Positions 27,936 to 35,397 of a DNA stretch of 64,000 bases are shown in pieces (within the stretch, counting starts at the first letter, position 1; each line of letters begins with the position of its first letter). The stretch is from Agromyces kandeliae. GTDB taxonomy: Bacteria; Actinomycetota; Actinomycetes; Actinomycetales; Microbacteriaceae. Where the stretch lies: contig NZ_WKJD01000004.1 in the NCBI RefSeq assembly GCF_009674665.1, positions 1 to 64,000 on the forward strand, read 5' to 3'. The notes below the pieces were generated by a model. The model saw only the letters and a program-made list of their open reading frames with translations, searched no databases and had not been told where the DNA came from. The position numbers and the translations under genes were made by a program.

Positions 27936-28309
27936 GCGGCCACCGCGAGGCGAGCCTCGACGCGGTCGGCGGCGTCGGTGAGTTCGGCGAGGTCGTCGCC
28001 GACCTCACCCCGGTAGGGCGCCAACGCGGCGTCCAGTGCCCGCGACGCGGCGGCGAACTCATCCGCGCTCCGCGCGAGCGTCGACTCTGCGCCGATGATC
28101 GTCGCCCGGAGGCGCATCCTGTCCGGGTGGAGCGCCGTCCGCATCGTCGGGTCGGCGTGCTCGCCCTTGGGCCGCGGGGCGTCGTTCGCGGGCGACGAGG
28201 GCCGCGGCGGCGTGTCGTACTGGGACGTCGTCGCCTCACGGAGCACGCCGACGAGGGCGACGAGGGCCGCGCCGTGCGAGGCCAGGGCGACGGACGTGGT
28301 GGAGGTCAT
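27932..28309 (-). CDS. Hypothetical protein (125 aa)
   Basis: Starts MTSTTSVALASHGAALVALV. A hydrophobic N-terminal patch is followed by a proline-rich linker and a helical end (AADEFAAASRALDAALAPYRG-like). It overlaps its upstream and downstream neighbours by 4 nt, a strong sign of one operon with them. No recognisable family or motif. Confidence 0.5.
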   Translation of the reverse strand: MTSTTSVALASHGAALVALVGVLREATTSQYDTPPRPSSPANDAPRPKGEHADPTMRTALHPDRMRLRATIIGAESTLARSADEFAAASRALDAALAPYRGEVGDDLAELTDAADRVEARLAVAA

Positions 28310-29139
28310 GAGGCGGGGTCCTCTCGGGTGGTCGGGTCAGCGGGGACGACGAAGGGGTCGCGGTTGGGCTCCGCGGGGATGATGTACAGGCGGGCGCGGG
28401 CCGTGCGGGTACGGGCGCCGAGGACGTGGTCGGCGACCGCGTAGAACGTGCGCTTGCCGGGGACTCGCCAGCGGGGGCCGTCCTCGTCGGCGTCGTCGAG
28501 GAGGTCGCCCTCGTACTCCTCGATGGATGACGCGGCGGACGCATAGAGGCTCGCGGCGTCGAGCCGGTTGCCCGGTCTCGCTGCGCTCTCCTCGTCGTCG
28601 AGGAGCATGAGCAGCCACGAGCGAGCGGAGCCCACCTCGGCGGCGCGGTGGCGCGCTCGGGTGGCGCGGGCGCGCTCTGTGCTCGTTCTCGCTGGGGCGC
28701 GCTCCTCACGCGCACGGCGGGGCGCACGGTACGCCGGGAGCGAGGCCCGCGCGGCGTCGTAGACCTGCCGCACGTACACGGCTCGATACGTGGACCCCGT
28801 CGCCATGAGGAGGCGGATGTCGCGGTACGGTTCAGCGGCGTCGGGCCGCTCGGGGAGCGCCTCGAGGAGGCCATGGATGCGGGCGAGGAGGGCGTCGGTC
28901 GATGCGATGGGCTCGCCGGTCGAGTCGACGATGAGGGCGCCGCGACGGAGGAGCGTGCGCCCTTCGGCGAGGACCTCGAGGACGTAGTCCGCGAGCAGGC
29001 TCGGGGCGGGGCACTCGATAGCCCTGCCGAGGCCGTCTGTGTCGATCTTGCGGGCGAACGCCCGGTCGTAGCGGCTCGAACCGCGGGCGTCGGCGCGGCG
29101 ACTGTGTGCGAGGTGGTCGAGATGGGTCGAGTCGGTCAT
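28306..29139 (-). CDS. Hypothetical protein (277 aa), largest gene of leftward cluster
   Basis: Starts MTDSTHLDHLAHSRRADARG. The sequence falls into an N-terminal helical domain (DYVLEVLAEGRTLLRRGALIVDS), a central arginine-rich, probably disordered linker (APRRAREERAPARTSTERAR), and a C-terminal domain with KRTFYAVADHVLGARTRTAR and LYIIPAEP. It could be a DNA-binding or replication protein by its basic linker and position, but no known initiator motif is visible. The 16 bp at its start match those at the small-terminase-like gene start (25534). Confidence 0.5.
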   Translation of the reverse strand: MTDSTHLDHLAHSRRADARGSSRYDRAFARKIDTDGLGRAIECPAPSLLADYVLEVLAEGRTLLRRGALIVDSTGEPIASTDALLARIHGLLEALPERPDAAEPYRDIRLLMATGSTYRAVYVRQVYDAARASLPAYRAPRRAREERAPARTSTERARATRARHRAAEVGSARSWLLMLLDDEESAARPGNRLDAASLYASAASSIEEYEGDLLDDADEDGPRWRVPGKRTFYAVADHVLGARTRTARARLYIIPAEPNRDPFVVPADPTTREDPAS

Positions 29140-29148
29140 GGTGTTCCG

Positions 29149-29256
29149 TTCGGTTGGTGGCGGCTGGTCGGGACGGAGGTGGCCCTAGGCATGCACGCGC
29201 CGGGGCCAGCCGGTGCGTTGGCGGTGTGCATGGCCTAGGGCCGTGTCCCAACCGAA
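29149..29256. repeat. Nested inverted repeats upstream of the 277-aa gene
   Basis: Outer arms TTCGGTTGG (29149-29157) / CCAACCGAA (29248-29256) enclose GGCCCTAGGCATGCAC (29181-29196) / GTGCATGGCCTAGGGCC (29226-29242), the latter complementary except for one bulged G. The whole 108-bp structure lies in the 179-bp gap between two genes of the leftward cluster. It could be a terminator/attenuator, a regulator site or a replication structure. Confidence 0.7.
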
Positions 29257-29318
29257 AGGACGAGCCCGGTGGAGGGCTCAGTGGAGGAGTCCGCCTATGG
29301 GCGGCTCCGTGCCCACGT

Positions 29319-29582
29319 TCAGGCGCCGAGGAGGGCGTCGAGTTCGGCGCCGAGGCGCTCGAGTTCAGGGCGGACGGCGTCCATGTCGAGGAGGGCCATG
29401 CCCTCGCGGATGGTTGCCGACTGGAGTGCGACGAGGGCGCGGATGCGGGCGTCGCGGGCGGCGAGCGTCGCGGCGTCGCGGCGTCGCTTGGCGCGCTGTC
29501 GGCAGCGCGGGCCGCAGGTGATCGCGTCCGCGCGGCTGGCGAAGAACTCGCCGTCGCACTCAGGGCAGATGTGGGCGAGCAT
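29319..29582 (-). CDS. Small zinc-ribbon-like protein (87 aa)
   Basis: Starts MLAHICPECDGEFFASRADA with CPEC and then TCGPRCRQRAKRRR, a C-x2-C...C-x3-C-type treble-clef/zinc-ribbon arrangement plus a basic patch. The remainder is helical. Similar short zinc proteins appear on actinobacterial plasmids and prophages, probably binding nucleic acid. It is the first gene of the leftward cluster and is transcribed away from the inverted-repeat region. Confidence 0.6.
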   Translation of the reverse strand: MLAHICPECDGEFFASRADAITCGPRCRQRAKRRRDAATLAARDARIRALVALQSATIREGMALLDMDAVRPELERLGAELDALLGA

Positions 29583-30070
29583 GGCGCCTCCTCTCGTTTC
29601 TGTGAGTCACCCCTTGGGGGTCACAGAAGTAGTGCGCCAGTGTGCCCACGGGGTCCAGAGGGCGACCGCGGTGCGGCCCATGTCCGGGCCGGTGGTGACG
29701 GAACGTGCAGCGGTGACGAACTTGGTCGTGTTCCCCCTTTCCTCCTTGAGACGACGACGACTCAAGGAGGAATAGAGAGATAGGGGCTTCGTCGTCACCG
29801 CTGCGTGTTGGGTCACAGTGCTCGCACCCCACCCGGCGCCCGGGCTCCGCCCTCACCCCGGCGCGGGTCGTGTAAACGGCCCCGCACGGCGCTCGCACCC
29901 GGCGCAACGCGCACACGACGCCCACAGGCGCCCCGCTCGCAGGCTCTCACGAGCGGGGGAGCCGGGAGGACGTCCGCGGGCGACCGAGCGCGGATCAACC
30001 CGCACAGGGGCGCACGACGAGGCCCCCGCCCCGAGCAACGGGACGAGGGCCAGGAGGACAGGCGCCGGGG
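29583..30070. other. 488-bp non-coding island region with repeat structures
   Basis: No convincing gene is present. The left part has repeated GTGAC/GTCAC elements, including GGGGTCACAG near 29618 and GGGTCACAGTG near 29810, and the large inverted repeat described separately. The right part is GC-rich with short direct repeats (CCGGCGC, CTCGCACCC). It separates the zinc-ribbon gene from the excisionase-like gene, both reading leftward. Confidence 0.6.
29695..29816. repeat. 122-bp nested inverted repeat
   Basis: Outer arms of 25 bp (29695-29719 and 29792-29816) pair at 21 of 25 positions and share GCAGCGGTGACGA. They enclose a perfect 12-bp palindrome arm TTCCTCCTTGAG (29739-29750) / CTCAAGGAGGAA (29761-29772) with a 10-nt loop of ACG repeats. 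Each outer arm contains two direct GTGAC copies. Such layered symmetry in a mobile element suggests a replication origin, transfer origin or a cooperative operator. Confidence 0.75.
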
Positions 30071-30247
30071 CTACGCCGCGAGTCGGTCGACGAGGGCGAC
30101 GAGGTCCTCTCGACGGATGCGGCGCGCCCGCCCGATCTTGAGCGAGGCGAGCGAGCCATCGGCGAGGAGTTCGTAGACCGTCGAGCGTCCCACGCCGAGG
30201 AGGCGGGCGGCGGACTCGGGGCTATAGAGGAGCGGGGCGTCATTCAT
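30071..30247 (-). CDS. Excisionase-like HTH protein (58 aa)
   Basis: The short protein MNDAPLLYSPESAARLLGVG continues with RSTVYELLADGSLASLKIGR and ARRIRREDLVALVDRL. This is the compact MerR-like winged helix of the DNA-binding excisionase family. Position next to the integrase supports a role as recombination directionality factor. An AAAGG site lies upstream (minus strand). It is divergent from the integrase; the gap of 156 bp holds the integrase promoter. Confidence 0.75.
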   Translation of the reverse strand: MNDAPLLYSPESAARLLGVGRSTVYELLADGSLASLKIGRARRIRREDLVALVDRLAA

Positions 30248-30355
30248 CGGGGGTCGGACCTTTCGGGCGGGAGCGGACTCGCTCGGACGTGTGTGGACGC
30301 TGGGGGAGTGCGCCAGCGCCGCGGGGCCTGCCCACCCGGCGCACGCCGTGACCCC

Positions 30356-30386
30356 TTGACACCTCGACGTCGTGTTAATCTCGAGG
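30356..30386 (+). promoter_or_regulatory. Putative integrase promoter/operator
   Basis: TTGACA (30356-30361) matches the -35 consensus exactly; TAATCT (30376-30381) is a -10 candidate but only 14 bp away. CCTCGA and TCGAGG flank it as a 6-bp inverted repeat (30362-30367, 30381-30386), so a repressor could sit on this promoter. Confidence 0.45.
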
Positions 30387-30403
30387 CCGTTGAGAGGAGC
30401 ACG

Positions 30404-31555
30404 ATGGGCGCGGCGGGCAAGCAAGCGAACGGGGCGGGGTCGGTCAAGTACCGCGATGACAAGGGGCTCTGGGAGGCGCGGTTCACCTACGCCGACCCGG
30501 TGACGGGGGCCACCAAGCGGGCGACGTGCTACGGCAAGACACAGCGCGAGGCGCGGGCCAAGATGCGGGAACGCCGCGCGCGCGTCGAGGCGGGCAAGCC
30601 CGTCCGCGACTCGCGGGAGACCGTCGGCGCGTACGTCGAGCGCTGGATCACGACAACGCTCGAGGTGAGCGACCGGAAGCCGACCACCAAGGCGACCTAC
30701 GCGACCCTCGCGCGCAAGCACCTCATCGGCGGCGAGGTCGGCGCCATCACGCTCGACAAGATGCGCCCCACGGACGTCGAGGCGCTCATCCTCGCGCTAC
30801 GGGAGGTCGGCCTCTCGTCCTCGACGATCCGCCAGACGTACACCGTGCTCCGCATGGCCCTCGACGCCGCGGAGCGCGATGGGCTCGTCGCCCGGAACGT
30901 CGCGGCGCTCGTCAAGCGCCCGGGCGTCGAGCGCGTCGAGGCGCGGTCCCTATCGCCGGAGCACGTCAGGGCCGTCCTCGACGCCGCGAAGGGGTCGCGG
31001 TACGAACCACTCCTATCGCTCCTCGCCAGCACCGGTATGCGCCGGGGAGAGGCGCTCGCGCTGCGCTGGGATGACGTGGACCTCGACGCGGCGGTCCTGC
31101 GCGTGCGGGCGACGGTGTCGAGCATCGGCGGGCGCCTAGTGACCACCGAGCCCAAGTCCGAGCGGTCGCGTCGGTCGCTGAACCTTGCGGCGTCGACCGT
31201 CGCGATGCTGCGGCGGCATCGCGCCACGCAGGCCGAGGCACGCCTCCGCGCCGGGGCGCTCTGGCACGACCTCGGGCTCGTGTTCACGACGGACGAGGGC
31301 AAGCACCTCGACCCGAACAACGCCGCCCGTGCGATGCGCAAGGCGGCGCATGCGGCGGGTATCGACGGCGTCGGCCTCCACACCTTGCGGCACTCGGCGG
31401 CGTCCGCGATGCTCGCCGCGGGGATGCCGATCACCGATGTCTCGCGGATGCTCGGTCACTCGTCCGTCGCCATCACGGGCGACATCTACGGCCACACCTC
31501 GACGGACGGCCAACGGCGGGCCGCGGAGGTCCTCGCAGCGGCGTTGGGCATGTAG
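30404..31555 (+). CDS. Tyrosine integrase of the tRNA-Pro element
   Basis: 383 residues. N-terminal AMR-like arm-binding domain (GSVKYRDDKGLWEARFTYADP, in part), SAM-like core-binding domain from about 65, catalytic domain from about 180. Catalytic residues: Arg in STGMRRGEALAL, Lys in EPKSERSRR, HTLRHSAASAML, the second His in LGHSSVAITG and Tyr in IYGHTS. The ATG is chosen because GAGAGGAG lies just upstream. The stop (TAG, 31553-31555) touches the right arm-type site, 168 bp before attR. It would integrate and, with an excisionase, excise the element. Confidence 0.92.
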   Translation: MGAAGKQANGAGSVKYRDDKGLWEARFTYADPVTGATKRATCYGKTQREARAKMRERRARVEAGKPVRDSRETVGAYVERWITTTLEVSDRKPTTKATYATLARKHLIGGEVGAITLDKMRPTDVEALILALREVGLSSSTIRQTYTVLRMALDAAERDGLVARNVAALVKRPGVERVEARSLSPEHVRAVLDAAKGSRYEPLLSLLASTGMRRGEALALRWDDVDLDAAVLRVRATVSSIGGRLVTTEPKSERSRRSLNLAASTVAMLRRHRATQAEARLRAGALWHDLGLVFTTDEGKHLDPNNAARAMRKAAHAAGIDGVGLHTLRHSAASAMLAAGMPITDVSRMLGHSSVAITGDIYGHTSTDGQRRAAEVLAAALGM

Positions 31556-31582
31556 CGCCGTACGCCAACGCGTACGCCAACG
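31555..31582. repeat. Right copy of 28-bp putative integrase arm site
   Basis: Identical to 20430-20457 with two tandem CGTACGCCAACG units (31559-31570, 31571-31582). It begins at the last base of the integrase stop codon and lies 141 bp from attR, against 63 bp on the left. Confidence 0.7.
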
Positions 31583-31723
31583 CCACGCCGCGAACGGCCT
31601 AGAACGGCCCCGGACGAGTGTGGACGCTCAGACGGCGCGTTGGGGCTCTCTGCCCCGGAAATCCGGGCGAGTTGGCGGATGTTGGTGGACCTCGGCGGAC
31701 GCTCACGGAAGCGCCGGGTTCAT

Positions 31724-31768
31724 CTGGGGGTCAAGGGGTCGCAGGTTCAAATCCTGTCAGCCCGACCG
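31724..31768 (+). repeat. attR: 45-bp direct repeat
   Basis: Perfect copy of the tRNA-Pro 3' half including T-arm and acceptor strand, but without the 5' half, so it is not a tRNA gene. Marks the right end of the element; the original tRNA terminator follows it. Confidence 0.93.
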
Positions 31769-31770
31769 AA

Positions 31771-31808
31771 GGAAGTCCCGGCAGATCGAGCGATCTGCCG
31801 GGACTTCC
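31771..31808 (+). terminator. Original tRNA-Pro terminator, displaced to attR
   Basis: Perfect 17-bp stem GGAAGTCCCGGCAGATC (31771-31787) / GATCTGCCGGGACTTCC (31792-31808) with a 4-nt GAGC loop, then GCGTTT. It is the stronger of the two att-linked terminators and is host DNA. Confidence 0.85.
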
Positions 31809-31844
31809 GCGTTTCGGGCGGATCCGCAGCCGTATCGTGAGGCC

Positions 31845-32684
31845 ATGGACGTCGTGCCGGCGGCCGGTGCCGTGATCACCGACGACGACGGGCGCGTGCT
31901 GCTCGTCAGGCGCGGGTCGGCGCCGCAGCGCGGCCGGTGGTCGGTTCCCGGCGGGCGCCTCGAGCCGGGCGAGTCGCTCGCGGATGCCGCGGCGCGCGAG
32001 GTGCTCGAGGAGACCGGGCTGCGCGTCGCCGTGGGCCGCGAACTGTGGAGCCTGCGGCTGCCGACGGCGGATGGGCGGCAGTTCGACATCCACGACTTCG
32101 CCGCGACGGTCGTGGGCGGCACGCTGGAGGCCGGCGACGATGCGGCCGACGCGCGATGGTTCGATCCCGGTGAGCTGCACCGCGTGCGACTCACGACCCA
32201 CCTCGTCACCTACCTCCGCCAGGCCGGGGTCGTGGACCCCCTGCCGCACGTGGACGAGCACGCGGTCGAGGTCGCGGCCGGCCGCGACGCCGTGTGGGGC
32301 GCCCTCGGCGAGCTGCTCGCGCACGCGGCATCCGGCCGGTTCGCGCGTCTGCTCGGCGCCGAGGACACCTCGATGGGCGGGCCCGCGATGCCGAAGCCCG
32401 GCGCGGTCGTCCCGGGCTTCCACGTGGTCGCCGCCGAACCGCCCGACCGCCTCGCACTCGCGGGGCGGCACCGGTTCTCCGACTACGAGCTCCTGTTCCG
32501 CATCGACGAGCTCGCGCCCGATCGGAGTCGGCTCCGCGCGGAGACGAGGGCCGTGTTCCCCGGCATGCGTGGCACCGCGTACCGGACGATGCTCATGGGA
32601 CTCGGCCTGCATCGGGCGGCGACGCGACGGATGCTCCGTGCCGTGCGCCGCCGTGCCGAGGCATCCGCTCGCACGCCCTCGTGA
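31845..32684 (+). CDS. NUDIX hydrolase fused to SRPBCC-like domain
   Basis: 279 residues. N-terminal NUDIX domain: VPGGRLEPGESLADAAAREV then LEETGL (about 30-55), preceded by AAGAVITDDDGRVLLVRRG. From about residue 132 (VDEHAVEVAAGRDAVWGALGEL) the sequence changes to an SRPBCC/polyketide-cyclase-like domain ending in TRRMLRAVRRR. ATG is chosen 6 bp after a -10-like TATCGT (31833-31838), with no ribosome-binding site, i.e. leaderless. Substrate unknown. Confidence 0.82.
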   Translation: MDVVPAAGAVITDDDGRVLLVRRGSAPQRGRWSVPGGRLEPGESLADAAAREVLEETGLRVAVGRELWSLRLPTADGRQFDIHDFAATVVGGTLEAGDDAADARWFDPGELHRVRLTTHLVTYLRQAGVVDPLPHVDEHAVEVAAGRDAVWGALGELLAHAASGRFARLLGAEDTSMGGPAMPKPGAVVPGFHVVAAEPPDRLALAGRHRFSDYELLFRIDELAPDRSRLRAETRAVFPGMRGTAYRTMLMGLGLHRAATRRMLRAVRRRAEASARTPS

Positions 32685-32702
32685 GCCGCCCCGCGATCGC
32701 CG

Positions 32703-33518
32703 TCAGCCGAGCACGGACGCGCTCTCGATCATGCGGCGCAGCGTCTCGGTGAACCGGGACGCGGGAGCGCCGTCGATCAGGGCGTGGTCGAAGCTCAGCG
32801 TGATCGGGAGCATGCGTCGCGCCACGACGCGTCCGTCGCGGACGACCGCGCGGTCGGCGACGCCGCCGACGGTCGCGATCACGGTCAGCGGGGCGAGCGG
32901 CACGGCCCAGCCCCAGCTGCGCGAGAACATGCCGATCGACGTCACGCCGACGGCCGGGCCGAACCCGGCGGCGACGCCGGGAAACGTCCCGGCGATGCGG
33001 ATCGCGGTGCGCCGGAGCGGCCCGGGCAGCGCGAGGACGGCGCGCATCGGCCCACGCGGGCGGTGGTCCACGCCCGGACCGGTCTTGACCGAGTGCAGGA
33101 GTGCCGTGATCTCGGCCGGCGACACCCGGTCGGCGTCGTGGACGGTGACGATGTCGAGCGTCGCCCGACCCGCCCACTGCCGCTCGACCGTGGCGCCGAT
33201 GTCGACGTGGTCGAAGGCCAGCACACGACCACCCGCGCGGCGGACGTTGACATCGGGATGCGCCGCGACGGCGCGCGCAAGGCAGGCGATCACGAACCCG
33301 GTCCACGACACGTGCGGCTCGGCGACCGCGAGGCGCGCGGCGGCCTCGCCGACGTCGAGCTCGACCAGCGCGTGCACCAGGAAGCGCCGCCGGGCGCCGG
33401 CCAGCCGGTCGAGCACGGGACGCCGCTCCCACGGGATGCGGCGGATCGTGTAGCCGGGCGATCGGCCGCGTTCGCCGACCGACCCCGACCCGTCGACCGT
33501 GCGGCCCCGCGGAGTCAC
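32703..33518 (-). CDS. 2-oxoacid dehydrogenase acyltransferase-like (E2 catalytic domain) protein
   Basis: 271 residues forming only the chloramphenicol-acetyltransferase-like E2 catalytic core; no lipoyl or E1/E3-binding domain is present. Near the C-terminus LPITLSFDHALIDGAPASRF contains the H-x3-DG active-site motif. MLPIT and GVTSIGMF are also E2-like. The GTG overlapping the esterase stop (GTGA) with GGGAGGG upstream is the start; the frame is open beyond. It is co-transcribed with the upstream carboxylesterase, and the natural acyl acceptor is unknown. Confidence 0.78.
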   Translation of the reverse strand: MTPRGRTVDGSGSVGERGRSPGYTIRRIPWERRPVLDRLAGARRRFLVHALVELDVGEAAARLAVAEPHVSWTGFVIACLARAVAAHPDVNVRRAGGRVLAFDHVDIGATVERQWAGRATLDIVTVHDADRVSPAEITALLHSVKTGPGVDHRPRGPMRAVLALPGPLRRTAIRIAGTFPGVAAGFGPAVGVTSIGMFSRSWGWAVPLAPLTVIATVGGVADRAVVRDGRVVARRMLPITLSFDHALIDGAPASRFTETLRRMIESASVLG

Positions 33519-35068
33519 CTGACGCCCTCCCACAGGCCGCGCTCCCATGCGCGCGGATCCACCGCGACCCGCGACTCCACGTCGAAGCGCATCGTCGCGC
33601 GTAGTTCGGCGTCGTACCGCGGCCATTGCTCGCCCGGGTCGCCCGAGCTCGCGAACGCGACCCACGCACCGTGCATCGCGTCGGCGAGCGGTCGCGGCGG
33701 ATTCGGGCCCAGCATCGGGCCGAACAGCGGCACGTCAGGGGAGAGCGTGTCGAACACGAACGGGATCTCGAGGGCGTGGACCGCTCCGAGTCCCGGCGAC
33801 GGCCACGCGAACTCGTACATGCGCGTGCGACCGCCTGCGGCCGCGTGCGCGTCCGCCAGTCGTATCGCGGGGATCCGCATCCACCAGTCGGTCTGCACCG
33901 AGGCGAGCAGGTCGCCCGGAACCGCTTCCGGGTAGCGCTCCCGGTACGCGGGCAGGGACGTCGCAGGCGGAAGGTCGTACGCCGCGAGCGACTGGGAGCC
34001 GAAGCGGGCGACCGGACCGGTGAGGATCTCGTCCGTGACCTGCGCGAACGCGCCGCTCACCATGAGCCAGAGGCGCCAGTCGTCGACGTTCGTGCCCACG
34101 ATCAGGTCGACGTCGCGGGCGGCACCCGCCGCGATCCGGTCGATCGGCGCCGCGGGGACCACCTCGCCGTCGACGACGGGTTGCCACGGCATCGTGGTGG
34201 CCACGAGCGGCATGCCCCAACGGGCGGGGTCGGGGTGCGCGAGCAGGTCCGCCTTGAGTCCGGCCTGCGCGGCGAGCAGGCGCGGCACGCCGGCCGCCGC
34301 GATCGACGCACGGGTCGGCGATGTCCCGAGCCGCTCGGCGAGGAGGTCGGCGACGCGCCCGGCGTCCTCCGGCGGCAGCACGTGGTGCGCGGCGCCGCTC
34401 TGCAGGATCGCCCGCCGGAACAGCCCGGCGGCCGCCGGCATCGACAGCAGCGTCCCGATGCTCATCGCGCCGGCCGATTCCCCGAACACCGTCACGTCGT
34501 CGGGATCCCCGCCGAACGCCGCGATCCGGTCCCGGACCCACTCGAGTGCCGCGACCTGATCGAGGAGACCCCGGTTCACGTTGCCGTCCTCGAGTACCAG
34601 GAACCCCTCTGCGCCCGGCCGCCAGTTGATGACGACGCACACGACGCCGTCCCGCGCGAAACGACTCCCGTCGTACGCGGCCGTCGAGCTGAGCTCGAAC
34701 ATGCCACCCTGGATCCACACCATCACGGGAAGGCGCACCGCGCCGGGATCGGGCGTCCAGACGTTGAGGTTCAGCACGTCCTCCGCCGGCGCGGCGTGCT
34801 CGAGGCCGGCGAACGCGGCGTCGACCCCACCCCAGTCCTCAGCCGCGCCCGCCTCGGCACCGCCCGTCGCGGGCGGCGCGACCTGGGGCGGTTCCGGTCC
34901 GAGCGCGCCCGCGTCGCGGACCCCGTCCCACGGCTCGACCGGCCGGGGAGGCAACAGGCGGTTCGCGCCGAACGGCGGGGCCGCATACGGCACACCCAGG
35001 AAGACGTGCACGCCGTCGACGATCCTGCCCCGCACGGCGCCATGGTCGGTCCTGACCACCGTGTCCAT
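33515..35068 (-). CDS. Carboxylesterase type B family protein
   Basis: 517 residues of the alpha/beta-hydrolase type-B esterase family. Catalytic Ser is in VTVFGESAGAMSIGTLL near 203, and the catalytic His is in the conserved AVHALEIPFVFD near 420. The acidic residue sits in GTNVDDW where most relatives have DE. The oxyanion loop reads WIQGGMFEL instead of HGGGF, an unusual change for this family. ATG start MDTVVRT is preferred over a GTG five codons upstream. Cytoplasmic (no signal peptide). Substrate unknown. Confidence 0.85.
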   Translation of the reverse strand: MDTVVRTDHGAVRGRIVDGVHVFLGVPYAAPPFGANRLLPPRPVEPWDGVRDAGALGPEPPQVAPPATGGAEAGAAEDWGGVDAAFAGLEHAAPAEDVLNLNVWTPDPGAVRLPVMVWIQGGMFELSSTAAYDGSRFARDGVVCVVINWRPGAEGFLVLEDGNVNRGLLDQVAALEWVRDRIAAFGGDPDDVTVFGESAGAMSIGTLLSMPAAAGLFRRAILQSGAAHHVLPPEDAGRVADLLAERLGTSPTRASIAAAGVPRLLAAQAGLKADLLAHPDPARWGMPLVATTMPWQPVVDGEVVPAAPIDRIAAGAARDVDLIVGTNVDDWRLWLMVSGAFAQVTDEILTGPVARFGSQSLAAYDLPPATSLPAYRERYPEAVPGDLLASVQTDWWMRIPAIRLADAHAAAGGRTRMYEFAWPSPGLGAVHALEIPFVFDTLSPDVPLFGPMLGPNPPRPLADAMHGAWVAFASSGDPGEQWPRYDAELRATMRFDVESRVAVDPRAWERGLWEGVR

Positions 35069-35271
35069 GTCCCCACGCTGCACCCGCCGGTCGGGACCGT
35101 GCGGGGCGAAGGTCCCTCATCGGCCATTCGCCCACCCTCGGGCGTCGAACGGCGCCGGTGACGGCCGATCCGTGTCCGCCCCGCGGGCTGTGGACAGGCG
35201 CGGCGCGAGACGTGGGACCGGCCGTAGCCTACGCACGGCGCCGCCGTGGGCGCGACGCCGGAGGGAGCGTG

Positions 35272-35397
35272 GTGAGCGCGCGTCGGGAAGTCGGTCCGGG
35301 CAGCAGGCGGTCGCGAGAGGTGCGGGCCCCCGCACCGGATTCCGGCCCGCCCGACCGGTCGCGCTGCACCGAGCGGACCTCGGGGGCGGTCTCGTGA
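35272..35397 (+). CDS. Small basic ORF (41 aa) coupled to signal-peptidase-like gene
   Basis: Frame VSARREVGPGSRRSREVRAP with a GAGGGAG ribosome-binding site (35261-35267) and a -10-like TAGCCT at 35225-35230. Its stop overlaps the GTG of the next gene (GTGA). It is arginine-rich and has no known motif. It may be a leader peptide that controls translation of the next gene rather than a functional protein. Confidence 0.35.
   Translation: MSARREVGPGSRRSREVRAPAPDSGPPDRSRCTERTSGAVS

Noticed and set aside
30293..30403. An integrase start 37 codons upstream
   Set aside because: This part covers the promoter (TTGACA) and has no coding character; the ATG at 30404 has a ribosome-binding site.
31724..31768. 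A second tRNA-Pro gene at attR
   Set aside because: Only the 3' half is present; the D-arm and 5' acceptor strand are missing.
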